Shown: positions 45,203 to 54,696 of the stretch, in pieces
How positions within the stretch are numbered: the first letter of the stretch is position 1
Layout: the number at the start of each line of letters is the position of its first letter
From: Collinsella sp.
GTDB lineage: Bacteria > Actinomycetota > Coriobacteriia > Coriobacteriales > Coriobacteriaceae
Direction: 5' to 3'
Assembly: GCA_019419545.1 (NCBI GenBank)
Contig: DXZT01000050.1
Location: forward strand, 1-64,000
DNA length: 64,000 nucleotides
Made by a program: the position numbers and the translations under genes
Notes under the pieces: model-generated
Databases searched by the model: none
What the model saw: the letters and a program-made list of their open reading frames with translations, nothing else
What the model was told of the DNA's origin: nothing

Positions 45203-47068
45203 CTACCTCGTGTGCGGGATACCCAACACGTCGAGCGCGTTGGCCATAATGGACTGGAACGGCACCGCAGCGGCATCTGAGCCGCTCGGCGTTCCGTCGA
45301 GCGTGATATAGCACAGCACCTTGGGCGATTGTGCCGGCGCAAAGCCCATAAAGGACGACATGTAGTTCTCCTTAAGGTAGCCGCCGTTCTCGTCGGCTCG
45401 TTCGGCCGTACCGGTCTTGCCCGCCACGTCATAGCCGTCAACTGCGCCGCCAACGCCCGTGCCTTCGGACACGACCGTCTGCATGCACGATGTCACCTGG
45501 GATGCGGCGTCCTCCGAAATCGCACGCTCGCCTTCGCCCCAGTCCTTCTCGTCGCCTTTGCTGGACTTATAGAAGTGCGGGGTCATCATCACGCCGCCGT
45601 TGGCGATGCCGCCCACGGCACGTGCGATCTCAATCGGAGAGACAGACAGCGCCTGTCCAAAGCTCATCGAGCCCAGCGTGGCGCCGTCATACTGGTCACG
45701 CTCCTTGACGATGCCCAGGCTCTCGCCCGGAAAATCGACACCGGAGCTGTGACCTATGCCCCACTTGTCCACATAGGCGGCAAAGTCGTCGGCACCGATC
45801 TTGCGCCCCACCAGGACAAAGCCCACGTTGGACGAACGGCGCATCATCTCGCGCACATCCATGGTCATGGAATAATCGCGCTTGTCGGCATCGGTGACGG
45901 TATCGTCGCCCACCTTGATGCTCGCCGGTACCTCAAACGACGTACTCGATCGCACTACGCCCAAGTCGAAGCCGGCGCCCGCCACGAGCGTCTTAAAGAC
46001 TGAGCCGGGCTCGTAGGCGTCGGTGACCAGGCGCAAGTTCATATCCTCGGTCTTGGCGTTCTCCAGATCGGTCTGGTCGTAGGTCGGGTACGAGCAGGCG
46101 GCGAGAATTTCACCAGTCGTGGGGTCGGTGACCAAAGCCGAGCCGTTCTTGGCCTTAGTCTTCTCAACTGCCTCTGCCAGGGCATCCTCGGCCGCACGCT
46201 GGATATTGACGTCGAGCGTCGTCACGATGTCAACGCCGTCGACCGCAGCCACCTTTTTATAGGCACCGCCCGCGATATAGCTGCCGTCCCTCGCGCGCTC
46301 GCGCACGAGAGAACCGTTCGTGCCGGTCAAAAGCTTGTTGTATTGCTTTTCGAGACCCGTCAAGCCGTCGTTGTCTACATTCACTACACCCAGCACCTGC
46401 GATGCCAGATTGCCGTATGGATATACGCGCTTCATGGCCTGCTCAAAAAGCACGCCGGGCAGGTTCTTCTTCTCCAGCGCCGCAGCATCGTCTTCGTCCA
46501 CCTGGCGCTTGATATACACCCAGGTGCCATCGGACTCGACGAGCTTGCGGCAGGTCTTTTTATCGATTCCAGTTGCCTTGACCAGCGCCGACACCGTCTT
46601 GTCAACATCCTCGACAAGCTGCGGGTTCACGGCGATGTTGCGACATTCGACCGACGACGCCAGCACGTTACCGTTGCGGTCGTAGATGGTGCCACGTTTG
46701 GCATAGAGGGTCTGCGCAAGCAGGCGACGCGCATCGGCACGCTCGCGCAGTTTATCGGCTTCGACAATTTGATAGTCGGCAAGGCGAAAGACGCCCAAGC
46801 CCAAGCCAAGCCCAATGAAGCCCATGACGGCTTTGCGGCGAGGCAGAGGCGTGCCCGTGAGCCATTCGGTCGACGAACTCTTGCGCGACCTGGTGTTATG
46901 CACTTGAGGGCCGCCCGAGCCGCGAAGTCGCGACGCCGGGTCGTTGCCACGGGACTGCCCGGCGTTGTAAGATTGCCGACCCGTTCCTTGATAACCAGAA
47001 CGTCCCCGCGACGAGGGACGTCCAGAACCGCGGCCCCCATCGGAACCGCGGCGATAGTCATTTGTCAT
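45203..47068 (-). CDS. ftsI: Septal peptidoglycan transpeptidase (FtsI/PBP class B)
   Basis: Cross-links septal peptidoglycan. The 621-residue protein has a 65-residue Gly/Ser/Arg-rich cytoplasmic N-terminus, one membrane helix (KAVMGFIGLGLGLGVFRLADY), a dimer/pedestal region with RGTIYDRNGNVLASS, and the transpeptidase domain with SxxK (EPGSVFKTLV), SxN (RRSSNVGF) and KTG (VAGKTGTAERADENGG). No PASTA repeats. The C-terminus is at about residue 621, ending shortly after DVLGIPHTR. Confidence 0.95.
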   Translation of the reverse strand: MTNDYRRGSDGGRGSGRPSSRGRSGYQGTGRQSYNAGQSRGNDPASRLRGSGGPQVHNTRSRKSSSTEWLTGTPLPRRKAVMGFIGLGLGLGVFRLADYQIVEADKLRERADARRLLAQTLYAKRGTIYDRNGNVLASSVECRNIAVNPQLVEDVDKTVSALVKATGIDKKTCRKLVESDGTWVYIKRQVDEDDAAALEKKNLPGVLFEQAMKRVYPYGNLASQVLGVVNVDNDGLTGLEKQYNKLLTGTNGSLVRERARDGSYIAGGAYKKVAAVDGVDIVTTLDVNIQRAAEDALAEAVEKTKAKNGSALVTDPTTGEILAACSYPTYDQTDLENAKTEDMNLRLVTDAYEPGSVFKTLVAGAGFDLGVVRSSTSFEVPASIKVGDDTVTDADKRDYSMTMDVREMMRRSSNVGFVLVGRKIGADDFAAYVDKWGIGHSSGVDFPGESLGIVKERDQYDGATLGSMSFGQALSVSPIEIARAVGGIANGGVMMTPHFYKSSKGDEKDWGEGERAISEDAASQVTSCMQTVVSEGTGVGGAVDGYDVAGKTGTAERADENGGYLKENYMSSFMGFAPAQSPKVLCYITLDGTPSGSDAAAVPFQSIMANALDVLGIPHTR

Positions 47069-47085
47069 ACTCAGCTACCGTCTTG

Positions 47086-47556
47086 CTACTGAGCGGTCGC
47101 GGTCGCGTTGGCGCCCGCGGCTGCATCCTGCGAAAAGTCAAGTGTAACGCTCTCGCTGGGCTCCACCATGCCATAAGCGCCCGCAAGGTCGCGAATACGC
47201 GTGTCGGCGCCATAGACCGAATGCATGACCTCCAGGTCGGAGCTCTCATCGGTCGCCTTTTCGAGCGTGTTGGTAAGCTCGGCGTTGCTGTTGAGCACCT
47301 GGGCCGTAACGCCGGCGAGCGCCACGCGGGCGACGCCGATCGTCATGAAGATAGCCGCAATGATGCAAAACGTTTTAAGAACGCTCATGAAAACCGGGCT
47401 TACCGCCTGGTTTGCCTGACGGCCCGCGCCCGTGTAGACATCAAAGCGCGGCGTGCGCTGCTCACGGGGAGCAACGGGGGCCTGCGGCGTCTCACGATAG
47501 GCGGGCATGGCGTTCATATCATAGGCGAGTGCTGCGCTTGAAGTGTTGTAGCCCAT
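47086..47556 (-). CDS. FtsL-like division protein
   Basis: A 156-residue bitopic protein lying between rsmH and ftsI, the place of ftsL in dcw clusters. It has a 55-residue cytoplasmic N-terminus, one helix at about residues 57-77 (VLKTFCIIAAIFMTIGVARVAL), and a leucine-zipper-like coiled coil (VTAQVLNSNAELTNTLEKAT...DLEVMHSVYGADTRIRDLAGAYGMVEPSE). The last part (IRDLAGAYGMVEP) resembles the common FtsL end. Sequence identity to FtsL is not provable by eye; position and topology support it. Confidence 0.75.
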   Translation of the reverse strand: MGYNTSSAALAYDMNAMPAYRETPQAPVAPREQRTPRFDVYTGAGRQANQAVSPVFMSVLKTFCIIAAIFMTIGVARVALAGVTAQVLNSNAELTNTLEKATDESSDLEVMHSVYGADTRIRDLAGAYGMVEPSESVTLDFSQDAAAGANATATAQ

Positions 47557-47646
47557 GATATGCCGCCTCCCATCCCGAGTACGTTGGTAGTGTGTTTAAG
47601 CTTCGTTTATGGTGCGAGCGGGAGGTCCAATATCGCGCGGTCGCGC

Positions 47647-48612
47647 CTACAGACGCTGCGCCACGCGGATTTTGGCTGATCTCGCCCGAGGGTTGCGCTC
47701 AACCTCATCAGGCTGGGCAACCAGGGGTTTGCGGGTGATGACCTTGAGTATCGGCACGTTGCCGCACACGCACACCGGAATCTCCGGCGGACACGTGCAC
47801 CCCTGGCTCATCTCCTTAAAGTGGTTCTTTACGATACGGTCCTCGAGCGAGTGATACGAGATGACGCAGATGCGTCCGCCCGGGTTGAGCCACCTGGTGG
47901 CGGCGTCTAGCCCTCGCTCGAGCACATCGAGTTCGTGATTGACCTCAATGCGAATGGCCTGGAAACTTTTCTTGGCCGGGTGTCCGCCATGCCGACGAGC
48001 GGCAGCGGGGATACCAGCCTTGATGATCTCGACAAACTGACCGGTGGTTTCGATCGGCTCATGCTCGCGGCGGCGCACGATCTCACGCGCGATCTGCGAG
48101 GCGAACTTCTCTTCGCCGTAGACGCGTAGAATCCGGGCGAGGTCGTGTTCGTTATAGGTGTTGATGACCTCAGCTGCGTTTAAGGTGTTGTTACCCGGAT
48201 CCATCCGCATGTCCAATGGGGCGTCCTCGTTGTACGAAAAGCCCCTGCCAGGGATATCGAGTTGCGGCGACGAAACGCCCAAGTCGAACAGGAAGCCATC
48301 GACCCCGGGCACCTCGGCCGAGCAAAGCAGCTCGTCCAAGTCGCCGAAGTTGCCCTTCAGCAGCTGGTGCGGTACGCCGGGAACCTCGCGGTCCAGACGG
48401 GCGCCAGCGGCCTCGAGGGCCATGTCGTCCTGATCGACGCCGAGCAAAAGGCCGGTCTCCCCCACCTGCGCGGCCATCTTTACCGAATGGCCGGCACCGC
48501 CAAGGGTGCAGTCGCAGACGACGGAGCCGCTCTTGAGCTGCAGCGACTCAAGCACTTCGCCGAGCATGACAGGTTCATGCCGATATTCTTGTGTCAAGAT
48601 CCCACGCTCCAT
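47647..48612 (-). CDS. rsmH: 16S rRNA m4C1402 methyltransferase RsmH
   Basis: SAM-dependent N4-methylation of C1402 in the ribosomal P-site. The 321-residue protein begins EYRHEPVMLGEVLESL and has the SAM loop VCDCTLGGAGHSVKM, GFLFDLGVSSPQLDIPGRGFSYNEDAPLDMRMD, the PAKKSFQAIRIEVNHELDVLE segment and ICVISYHSLEDRIVKNHFK. ATG at 48612 is used; a TTG six codons later is an alternative. It follows mraZ by 20 bases. Confidence 0.96.
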   Translation of the reverse strand: MERGILTQEYRHEPVMLGEVLESLQLKSGSVVCDCTLGGAGHSVKMAAQVGETGLLLGVDQDDMALEAAGARLDREVPGVPHQLLKGNFGDLDELLCSAEVPGVDGFLFDLGVSSPQLDIPGRGFSYNEDAPLDMRMDPGNNTLNAAEVINTYNEHDLARILRVYGEEKFASQIAREIVRRREHEPIETTGQFVEIIKAGIPAAARRHGGHPAKKSFQAIRIEVNHELDVLERGLDAATRWLNPGGRICVISYHSLEDRIVKNHFKEMSQGCTCPPEIPVCVCGNVPILKVITRKPLVAQPDEVERNPRARSAKIRVAQRL

Positions 48613-48632
48613 CCGTTACTCGTGCCTTGCCC

Positions 48633-49067
48633 TTACGAGAAGAAGAGGTCCAGCAGGGCCTCGTCATCATCGTCCTCATCGGCCGTAGCGCGGTCCCAAA
48701 CCTCAAGGTGGTCGTAGTTGCCCACAACCGTGACCTCGCGGTCGAGGTTCGCCTGCTTGCGGAGAGACTCAGAAAGACCGATACGACCCGCGCTGTCCAC
48801 ATCCATCGACGTGGTGCGCTTGTTGATCGCCCTCATGAGCTTCTGGTCGTTAATGTCACGCGGGTTAAAACCCTCGTGGCCCTCACGACCCGCGAAGAGT
48901 CCTTCGACCCACTTATCGAAGGCCTCGGCAGAGAACACGTACAGAGCATCGACATCCAGGGCTTTGAACACGCGAACGTGCTCTCCAAGCTCCTCGCGAA
49001 GGGGTGCAGGCAGGGACAGACGACCTTTTGCATCGAGATTGCGCTCGTATGCACCAGTCATTCCCAT
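48633..49067 (-). CDS. mraZ: Transcriptional regulator MraZ
   Basis: Represses the dcw operon by binding TGGG-type repeats before its own gene. The 144-residue protein has two SpoVT/AbrB-like domains: YERNLDAKGRLSLPAPLRE and, in the second, MDVDSAGRIGLSESLRKQA. The C-terminus is acidic (DEDDDDEALLDLF). ATG follows GGGGAGGGCG. It is the first gene of the cluster. Confidence 0.95.
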   Translation of the reverse strand: MGMTGAYERNLDAKGRLSLPAPLREELGEHVRVFKALDVDALYVFSAEAFDKWVEGLFAGREGHEGFNPRDINDQKLMRAINKRTTSMDVDSAGRIGLSESLRKQANLDREVTVVGNYDHLEVWDRATADEDDDDEALLDLFFS

Positions 49068-49164
49068 GTGCGCCCTCCCCTCGGTTACTCAGATGGCACG
49101 TACGCGGGGAACCACCCCGCCTGTCGACGTCATCAATAATATGGGGAACCGCCCCATTTTTCAA

Positions 49165-49208
49165 CACCTTTCCCCACCCCTTCCCCCACTCCTCCCCACC
49201 ATTCCACC
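49165..49208 (-). promoter_or_regulatory. Probable MraZ operator
   Basis: On the minus strand TGGGG occurs three times with further TGG/TGT copies flanking, at spacings of 10, 12 and 10 bases, about 100 bases before mraZ. Known MraZ sites are TGGGN direct repeats with a 10-base period, so this is very likely the autoregulatory operator. Confidence 0.7.
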
Positions 49209-49246
49209 CCCAATATGTTGTAAAACACCCCCGAGCATATGTTCGA

Positions 49247-49266
49247 AAACACAATATGTTGTGTTT
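49247..49266. promoter_or_regulatory. Perfect palindrome upstream of the MraZ boxes
   Basis: AAACACAA-TATG-TTGTGTTT, 8-bp arms. The sequence CAATATGTTGT also recurs as a direct repeat at 49211-49221. Likely a protein-binding site in the dcw promoter region; the binder is unknown. Confidence 0.5.
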
Positions 49267-49432
49267 GCAGCAAAGGCGGGATGCCACCTGTAGAACGACG
49301 CCCGCGAACCTCAACCTTCAAGTTGACCTTGAGGCGATTTTTACGTCCCTTTACACGCCGTTCACATCGCCCCCAAACTCCCCCACCCACGGTACACACG
49401 GCCCACCGCCGCGTCGGTGTCTAGCGAAAAAT

Positions 49433-49494
49433 GGGACGAGCCCCAGATTGCCCATGCGCGCAAAAGTGCGTCTCGGCAATCTGGGGCCCGTCCC
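49433..49494 (-). terminator. Long hairpin terminator after xerD
   Basis: Arms 49433-49452 and 49475-49494 pair over 20 bp with one mismatch (GGGACGAGCCCC against GGGACGGGCCCC). On the minus strand it is followed by ATTTTTCG, 36 bases after the xerD stop. Confidence 0.85.
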
Positions 49495-49529
49495 CTTTAG
49501 TATTTATAAATATGCAGGTCAGCGAGGTG

Positions 49530-50471
49530 CTAGCGATGTGCTAGCGGATGCGCCGCCAGATAGACCTCGGTCAGTTGCGTTCGGTCGACATGCGTGTAGA
49601 CCTGCGTGGTCGAAATATCGGCATGGCCCAAAATCTCCTGCAGCACACGCAGGTCGGCACCGCCCGCGAGCATGTGGGTGGCAAAGGAGTGGCGCAAGGT
49701 ATGGGGATGGAGCCCCACCAGCCCCACCTGACGCCCATACCGCTCGCATATCGCATGCACGGCCTGGCGCGACAGACGGCGGCCGTTCTTATTTAAAAAG
49801 ACCGCCGAGGTCTCGGTTCCGCGGGCATGGGCCGCCAAGCGAGAACGTCCCTCAGTTACATAGAGCGTCAGAGCTCGCGCCGCGCTTCCCACCAGTGGGG
49901 ACAGACGTTCCTTTGAGCCCTTACCGCGAACGAGTACAAAGCCATCGTCAATATGGATATCGCCCACATCGAGCCCAACCAGCTCACTCACACGCAAACC
50001 GCATCCGTAGAGCACTTCCAAGATGGCATGGTCGCGCAGTCCCATCTCGCCCTCGGGAAAGTCTTGATCGAGCAGTGCCGAGACATCCTCCACCGATAGA
50101 TACTCCGGCAAACGCTCAGCCTTTTTAGGCAGGCGCAACGCCGCCGTCGGGTTTTGGGCCACGGCCCCATCGCGCACCAAAAAGGCATGCAGGCCCTTCA
50201 CGGCAGCAAGCGCACGCTCCACCGAGGCGTCGGAATAGCCTCCGTCGCGGCGATCGGCGACAAAGCCCTCCACGATCTGACGGGTCACCTCTTCAAAAGA
50301 CACAATACCCGCCCGCTCCAGATAGGCGCAGTACGTCGTCAGGTCACGACGATAGGCCGCAATCGTGTTGCGCGCCAAGCCCCGCTCGACCGCGAGGTAA
50401 TCGAGATACTCCCCCGCCGCCACGGCGAGCGACGAGGGAGTAGCTTCGGTATGTTCCTTATTCGCCGGCAC
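49530..50471 (-). CDS. xerD: Site-specific tyrosine recombinase XerD
   Basis: Resolves chromosome dimers at dif with XerC. The 313-residue protein has an N-terminal SAM-like core-binding domain (YLDYLAVERGLARNTIAAYRRDL) and the catalytic domain with Arg in LYGCGLRVSELVGLDVGDI, Lys in VRGKGSKERLSPL, HTLRHSFATHML, LGHADISTTQVYTHV with the nucleophile Tyr. I use GTG at 50471, directly after the pyrG stop, which gives the usual length; the ribosome site is weak and coupling is likely. Confidence 0.92.
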   Translation of the reverse strand: MPANKEHTEATPSSLAVAAGEYLDYLAVERGLARNTIAAYRRDLTTYCAYLERAGIVSFEEVTRQIVEGFVADRRDGGYSDASVERALAAVKGLHAFLVRDGAVAQNPTAALRLPKKAERLPEYLSVEDVSALLDQDFPEGEMGLRDHAILEVLYGCGLRVSELVGLDVGDIHIDDGFVLVRGKGSKERLSPLVGSAARALTLYVTEGRSRLAAHARGTETSAVFLNKNGRRLSRQAVHAICERYGRQVGLVGLHPHTLRHSFATHMLAGGADLRVLQEILGHADISTTQVYTHVDRTQLTEVYLAAHPLAHR

Positions 50472-50473
50472 CC

Positions 50474-52135
50474 TTAGTCCGTAGCGAGGTTCATGGGCGT
50501 CACCTGCAGACGGTCGACACCCTCGTGCTGGCCGATCGAAGCGCGCACGAACTCGCGGAACAGCGGCTGCGGGTTGGTCGGGCGGCTCTTGAACTCGGGA
50601 TGAGCCTGGGTTGCCACATACCACGGATGCACGTCGCGCGGCAGCTCGACCATCTCAACCAGGCGCTCATCGGGCGACAGACCCGAGATAACCAAGCCGG
50701 CGTCCTCGAGCTGGTCACGGAAGGCGTTGTTGAACTCAAAGCGGTGACGGTGACGCTCGTAGACGAGCTCCTCGCCATATGCCTCGCGAGCGAGGGTATC
50801 GGCGGCGAGCTTGCACGGATAGGCGCCCAGGCGCATGGTGCCGCCCTTCTCGGTCACGTCCTCCTGCGAGCTCATCAGATCGATGACGCTAAACGGGCCG
50901 TCCGGATCGAACTCGGAGGAGCTGGCGCCGGCAAGGCCGACGACGTTGCGGGCGAACTCGCACACGGCCACCTGCATACCCAGGCAAATGCCCAGATACG
51001 GAATCTTGTGCTCACGGGCAAACTCGGCCGCGAGGATCTTGCCCTCCAGGGCGCGCTTGCCAAAGCCGCCGGGGACCAGGATGCCCGAGGCGTCGCCCAG
51101 AACCTCGGAGACATTCTGCTCGTCGAGGCTCTCGCCGTCGACCAGCTGGACGTCCACATGGCGATCGTAGAAGACGCCCGCATGGTGCAGGGCCTCGATA
51201 ACCGACAGGTACGCATCGGGCAGCTGCGTGTACTTGCCCACGACGGCGATCTTCACCTTGTCGGCGTGATGGTTGGCGTGATTCTGTTTGCGCAGGAACT
51301 CATTCCACTCGCTCATGTCGCGCTCACGCGGGTCCAGACCCAGGCGCTCGCAAATGCGCAGGTCAAAGTCCTGCTCGGCAAGCAGCTGCGGAACATCGTA
51401 AATGCTCGCGCAGTCCTCGTTGGTAAAGACACAATCGGTGTCGACGTCGCAGAAGCTTGCGATCTTTCCGCGGATAGCGTCATCGATATGGTGGTCGGAG
51501 CGCAGCACGATGATATCGGGCTGGATGCCAAAGCTGCGGAGCTCCTTGACGGAATGCTGCGTGGGCTTGGTCTTGACCTCGTGGGCGGCGGCGATATAGG
51601 GAACGAGCGACACGTGGATGTAGCAGACGTTCTCGGGGCCGGCCTCCTTGCGGTACTGACGGATGGCCTCGACAAACGGTTGGGACTCGATGTCGCCGAT
51701 CGTGCCGCCCAGCTCGGTGATGACTACATCGGAGCCGGTCTGCTCCTCGATGCGGCGGAACTTGTCCTTAATGGCATTGGTGACGTGAGGAATCACCTGC
51801 ACGGTACCGCCCAAAAAGTCGCCGCGACGCTCGCGGGCGATCAAGCTCTTATAGATGGCGCCGGTCGTAAAGTTGGAATCGCGGGTCAGGTTCTCATCAA
51901 TAAAGCGCTCGTAATGACCCAGGTCCAGGTCGGACTCGTAACCATCCTCGGTAACGAAGACCTCACCATGCTGGAAGGGGCTCATGGTACCGGGGTCGAC
52001 GTTCAGATACGGATCGGCCTTCTGCATCGTTACTTTGTAGCCACGCGACTTGAGCAGACGGCCCAGCGAGGCCGCGGTGATACCCTTGCCCAGAGACGAA
52101 ACCACGCCACCGGTTACGAACACATGCTTGGTCAT
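50474..52135 (-). CDS. pyrG: CTP synthase
   Basis: Aminates UTP to CTP with glutamine. The 553-residue protein has the synthetase domain (KHVFVTGGVVSSLGKGITAASLGRLLKSRG, GTIGDIESQPFVEAIRQ) and a class I glutaminase domain with the nucleophile Cys in YLGICLGMQVAV and His/Glu in the C-terminal QAHPEFKSRP. xerD follows at once, so they form a pair. Confidence 0.98.
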   Translation of the reverse strand: MTKHVFVTGGVVSSLGKGITAASLGRLLKSRGYKVTMQKADPYLNVDPGTMSPFQHGEVFVTEDGYESDLDLGHYERFIDENLTRDSNFTTGAIYKSLIARERRGDFLGGTVQVIPHVTNAIKDKFRRIEEQTGSDVVITELGGTIGDIESQPFVEAIRQYRKEAGPENVCYIHVSLVPYIAAAHEVKTKPTQHSVKELRSFGIQPDIIVLRSDHHIDDAIRGKIASFCDVDTDCVFTNEDCASIYDVPQLLAEQDFDLRICERLGLDPRERDMSEWNEFLRKQNHANHHADKVKIAVVGKYTQLPDAYLSVIEALHHAGVFYDRHVDVQLVDGESLDEQNVSEVLGDASGILVPGGFGKRALEGKILAAEFAREHKIPYLGICLGMQVAVCEFARNVVGLAGASSSEFDPDGPFSVIDLMSSQEDVTEKGGTMRLGAYPCKLAADTLAREAYGEELVYERHRHRFEFNNAFRDQLEDAGLVISGLSPDERLVEMVELPRDVHPWYVATQAHPEFKSRPTNPQPLFREFVRASIGQHEGVDRLQVTPMNLATD

Positions 52136-52258
52136 ATTGAGTTACCTGCGCTTCCCGTAGAAGTTGTTTATCCACATCTTACGGGTCTTCATTGTAATAC
52201 TCGCGCCGCGGACCGTTCGCAATTTTTCTCGCGTGCGGTTGCATTTCTCAATCTTGAA

Positions 52259-52289
52259 ACAAAACGCCGCCCGGTTTCCCAGGCGGCGT
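52259..52289 (-). terminator. Intrinsic terminator after the winged-helix gene
   Basis: Minus-strand ACGCCGCC / GGCGGCGT 8-bp stem with a 10-base loop followed by TTTTG, 25 bases past the stop. Confidence 0.85.
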
Positions 52290-52313
52290 CGCTATGGCAA
52301 GGGTTACATGCTG

Positions 52314-52652
52314 CTATCGATCAGCAACCTCGTCCTCAAGCATTTCTTGAACGAGCATGCCGGTGCGGACGCCCTCAAGATACCACTCGCCACGTTCGGT
52401 GAGGCAAATGCCATTTGCAAGCTGACCGCCGTCGTCGCTATAACGCGAGACGACATCAATCATGCCTTCGGAATCCAAGCGATCGATTGCGGCGCGGGCA
52501 CGATACGGCGAAACCCCCACGCGCTCGGCAAGCGTTTTGCGCGAGAAACCATACGGCCCGCCATTGTCTTCGGTTTGCTGGTCGATCTCCATCAACACCA
52601 GCACCTCGACACGCTTCATATCGTTGACACTCGCACGACCCTTGCCCGCCAT
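52314..52652 (-). CDS. Winged-helix DNA-binding protein
   Basis: A 112-residue protein with a winged helix-turn-helix: KRVEVLVLMEIDQQTEDNGGPYGFSRKTLAERVGVSPYRARAAIDRLDSEGMIDVVSRY, with the recognition helix at SPYRARAAIDRL, then a short wing and a C-terminal helix (EYLEGVRTGMLVQEMLEDE-like). ATG at 52652 follows GAGGAGGCTGC. It resembles MarR-like or PadR-like regulators in layout only; the target is unknown. It lies between pyrG and the DUF1846 gene on the same strand. Confidence 0.75.
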   Translation of the reverse strand: MAGKGRASVNDMKRVEVLVLMEIDQQTEDNGGPYGFSRKTLAERVGVSPYRARAAIDRLDSEGMIDVVSRYSDDGGQLANGICLTERGEWYLEGVRTGMLVQEMLEDEVADR

Positions 52653-52841
52653 AGCAGCCTCCTCAAACCGAGCACGAGCATCTAACGCGCCGTGCGCGAC
52701 CGACACACCTCACGATGGCAGGTAATATCCATCATGCGGCATCCCGCTAAGGATGAAACAGTTACGGTTATTGTATACCGCTCAAATTGTTTCTAGGCAG
52801 GTAAACGGCTATTTTTCGCCGAAATAGGCGCTTTATTGATC

Positions 52842-52874
52842 AAAAAGCCGTACCGGGCGCTAACCCGATACGGC
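52842..52874 (-). terminator. Intrinsic terminator after the DUF1846 gene
   Basis: Minus-strand GCCGTATCGGG / CCCGGTACGGC stem (11 bp, one mismatch) followed by TTTTTG. Confidence 0.85.
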
Positions 52875-52908
52875 CAAAATGCAATGCAATTACCGCGGTG
52901 CTTCAAAC

Positions 52909-54390
52909 TTAGCGATGGAAGAAACCGCGGCGCTCAAACTTGGGCTCGCAGCACACGTTGATACCCAGTTTGCGCAGTACCGTCTCGTCCGTCGGCGAGA
53001 TGATCACGCTAAAGAAGGCATCGCAACCGCGCAACTGCTCCAGGCCCGAAAGGACGCGAGCGGCCGTCTCACTCGTGGCCGAGGTGATCGACAGCGCCAT
53101 AAGCGTCTCGTCGGTGTGGAGGCGCGGGTTTTTGCTGCCCAGGAAATGCGTCTTGAGCTTGCTGATGGGCTCGATCGCCTCATCGCTAATGACCTCGAGC
53201 TCAAGGTCGACGCCCGAAACATGCTTGAGGGCGTTCATAATGAGCGAGCTCGCAGCGCCCAGGCGCGTGGAGGTCTTACCGGTCACCACGGAGCCATCGG
53301 GCATGACCATGGCACCCACGGGACCACCCGTCAGCTGCTCCCTGGTGAGGGCCGCCGAGCGCGCCGGTGAGTAGTTCTTATCGATGCCGGCTTTCTTCAT
53401 AATAATCTTGAGACGGTCGACTTGCTCATCGCCCACGCCGGTACGGCGCACATTTTCGACCGCGGTAAAGTAGCGGCGGACGATCTCCATCTTGGAAGCG
53501 TCGCGGCAGGCATCGTCATCGGTGATGGCAAAGCCGACCATATTGACGCCCATGTCCGTAGGGCTCTGGTAGGGGCTCTTGCCCAGGATCTTTTCCATCA
53601 GGGCACGGACTACCGGGAAGGCCTCGACGTCGCGGTTGTAGTTGACCGTGGTCTTGTTGTAGGCCTCAAGGTGGAACGAATCGATGATATTGGCGTCGTC
53701 GAGGTCAGCCGTGGCGGCCTCGTAGGCAATATTGACCGGATGCGTCAGAGGAAGATTCCAGACCGGGAAGGTCTCAAACTTGGCATAGCCGGCGGCGGTA
53801 CCGTGCTTATGCTCGTGATACAGCTGCGAGAGGCAAGTGGCGAGCTTGCCCGAGCCAGGGCCGGGCGCCGTCACGACAACGAGTGGACGCGTGGTCTCGA
53901 CAAACTCGTTCTTGCCGTAGCCATCGTCGGACACGATCAGATCGACATCGTGCGGATACCCCTCGATGGGATAGTGCAGCTTGGCGGGAATACCGAGCGC
54001 GTTCAGGCGGTTGCGGAACACATCGGCAGCAGGCTGGCCGGCGTACTGGGTGATGACCACAGCCGCGACGGCAAAGCCGTTGCCGCGGAACAGGTCAACC
54101 AGGCGCAGCACATCCTCGTCATAGGTAATGCCAAGGTCACCACGAGCCTTGTTTTTCTCGATGTGGTTCGCGTTGATCGCGATGATAACCTCGACATCGT
54201 CGGCGATGCTCTTGAGCATGCGGAACTTGCTGTCCGGTTCAAAACCCGGTAGCACGCGGCTCGCATGATAGTCATCGAACAGCTTACCGCCAAACTCCAA
54301 ATAGAGCTTGCCACCAAACTGCGAGATGCGCTCCTTAATGTGAGCAGCCTGCAGCTCGATATACTTCGCGTTGTCGAAACCCTGGCGCAT
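52909..54390 (-). CDS. DUF1846 domain protein
   Basis: Uncharacterised but conserved family, 493 residues, full length. The N-terminus (MRQGFDNAKYIELQAAHIKERISQFGGKLYLEFGGKLFDDYHASRVLPGF) and the segment ARGDLGITYDEDVLRLVDLFR match the family; VVTAPGPGSGKLATCLSQLYHEHKHG holds a P-loop-like GxGSGK. A structural member from Streptococcus is a P-loop-like fold; no reaction is known. ATG at 54390 follows GGGAGCC. Single gene with its own terminator. Confidence 0.88.
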   Translation of the reverse strand: MRQGFDNAKYIELQAAHIKERISQFGGKLYLEFGGKLFDDYHASRVLPGFEPDSKFRMLKSIADDVEVIIAINANHIEKNKARGDLGITYDEDVLRLVDLFRGNGFAVAAVVITQYAGQPAADVFRNRLNALGIPAKLHYPIEGYPHDVDLIVSDDGYGKNEFVETTRPLVVVTAPGPGSGKLATCLSQLYHEHKHGTAAGYAKFETFPVWNLPLTHPVNIAYEAATADLDDANIIDSFHLEAYNKTTVNYNRDVEAFPVVRALMEKILGKSPYQSPTDMGVNMVGFAITDDDACRDASKMEIVRRYFTAVENVRRTGVGDEQVDRLKIIMKKAGIDKNYSPARSAALTREQLTGGPVGAMVMPDGSVVTGKTSTRLGAASSLIMNALKHVSGVDLELEVISDEAIEPISKLKTHFLGSKNPRLHTDETLMALSITSATSETAARVLSGLEQLRGCDAFFSVIISPTDETVLRKLGINVCCEPKFERRGFFHR

Positions 54391-54585
54391 GTATGGCTCC
54401 CGTCCCGTTTCCATTTAATGTTCTAGGCGATTATAACGGAGCCCGCCCCTCGCAATGCCCTAACCGCCAACAGGCACCAACCAAACACGCCACCACGCAA
54501 CCGCAAGGAACCCGGGCGGTCTATTTGGGACGGCACCACCTTGCACCAACAATAGAAACGTCGCAGGAAGAGGCAAAGTCAGCGA

Positions 54586-54683
54586 AAGCCCGCCAGAGCG
54601 AGCAAGGTGACGTGAAAGAGGAGGGCATAGGCCTTTTGGCCATGCCCGACGATTGAACGTCAGATTGCCGCTCTGGCGGGCTT
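54586..54683. repeat. 98-base nested inverted repeat between arcD and DUF1846
   Basis: Four nested arms pair in order: AAGCCCGCCAGAGCG (15 bp, perfect), CAA/TTG, TGACGT/ACGTCA and GGGCATAGGCC/GGCCATGCCC around a TTTT-containing loop. It would fold as one long bulged hairpin. It lies in the 3' region of arcD with no gene in it. Confidence 0.75.
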
Positions 54684-54696
54684 GCAGCGTCGAGTG

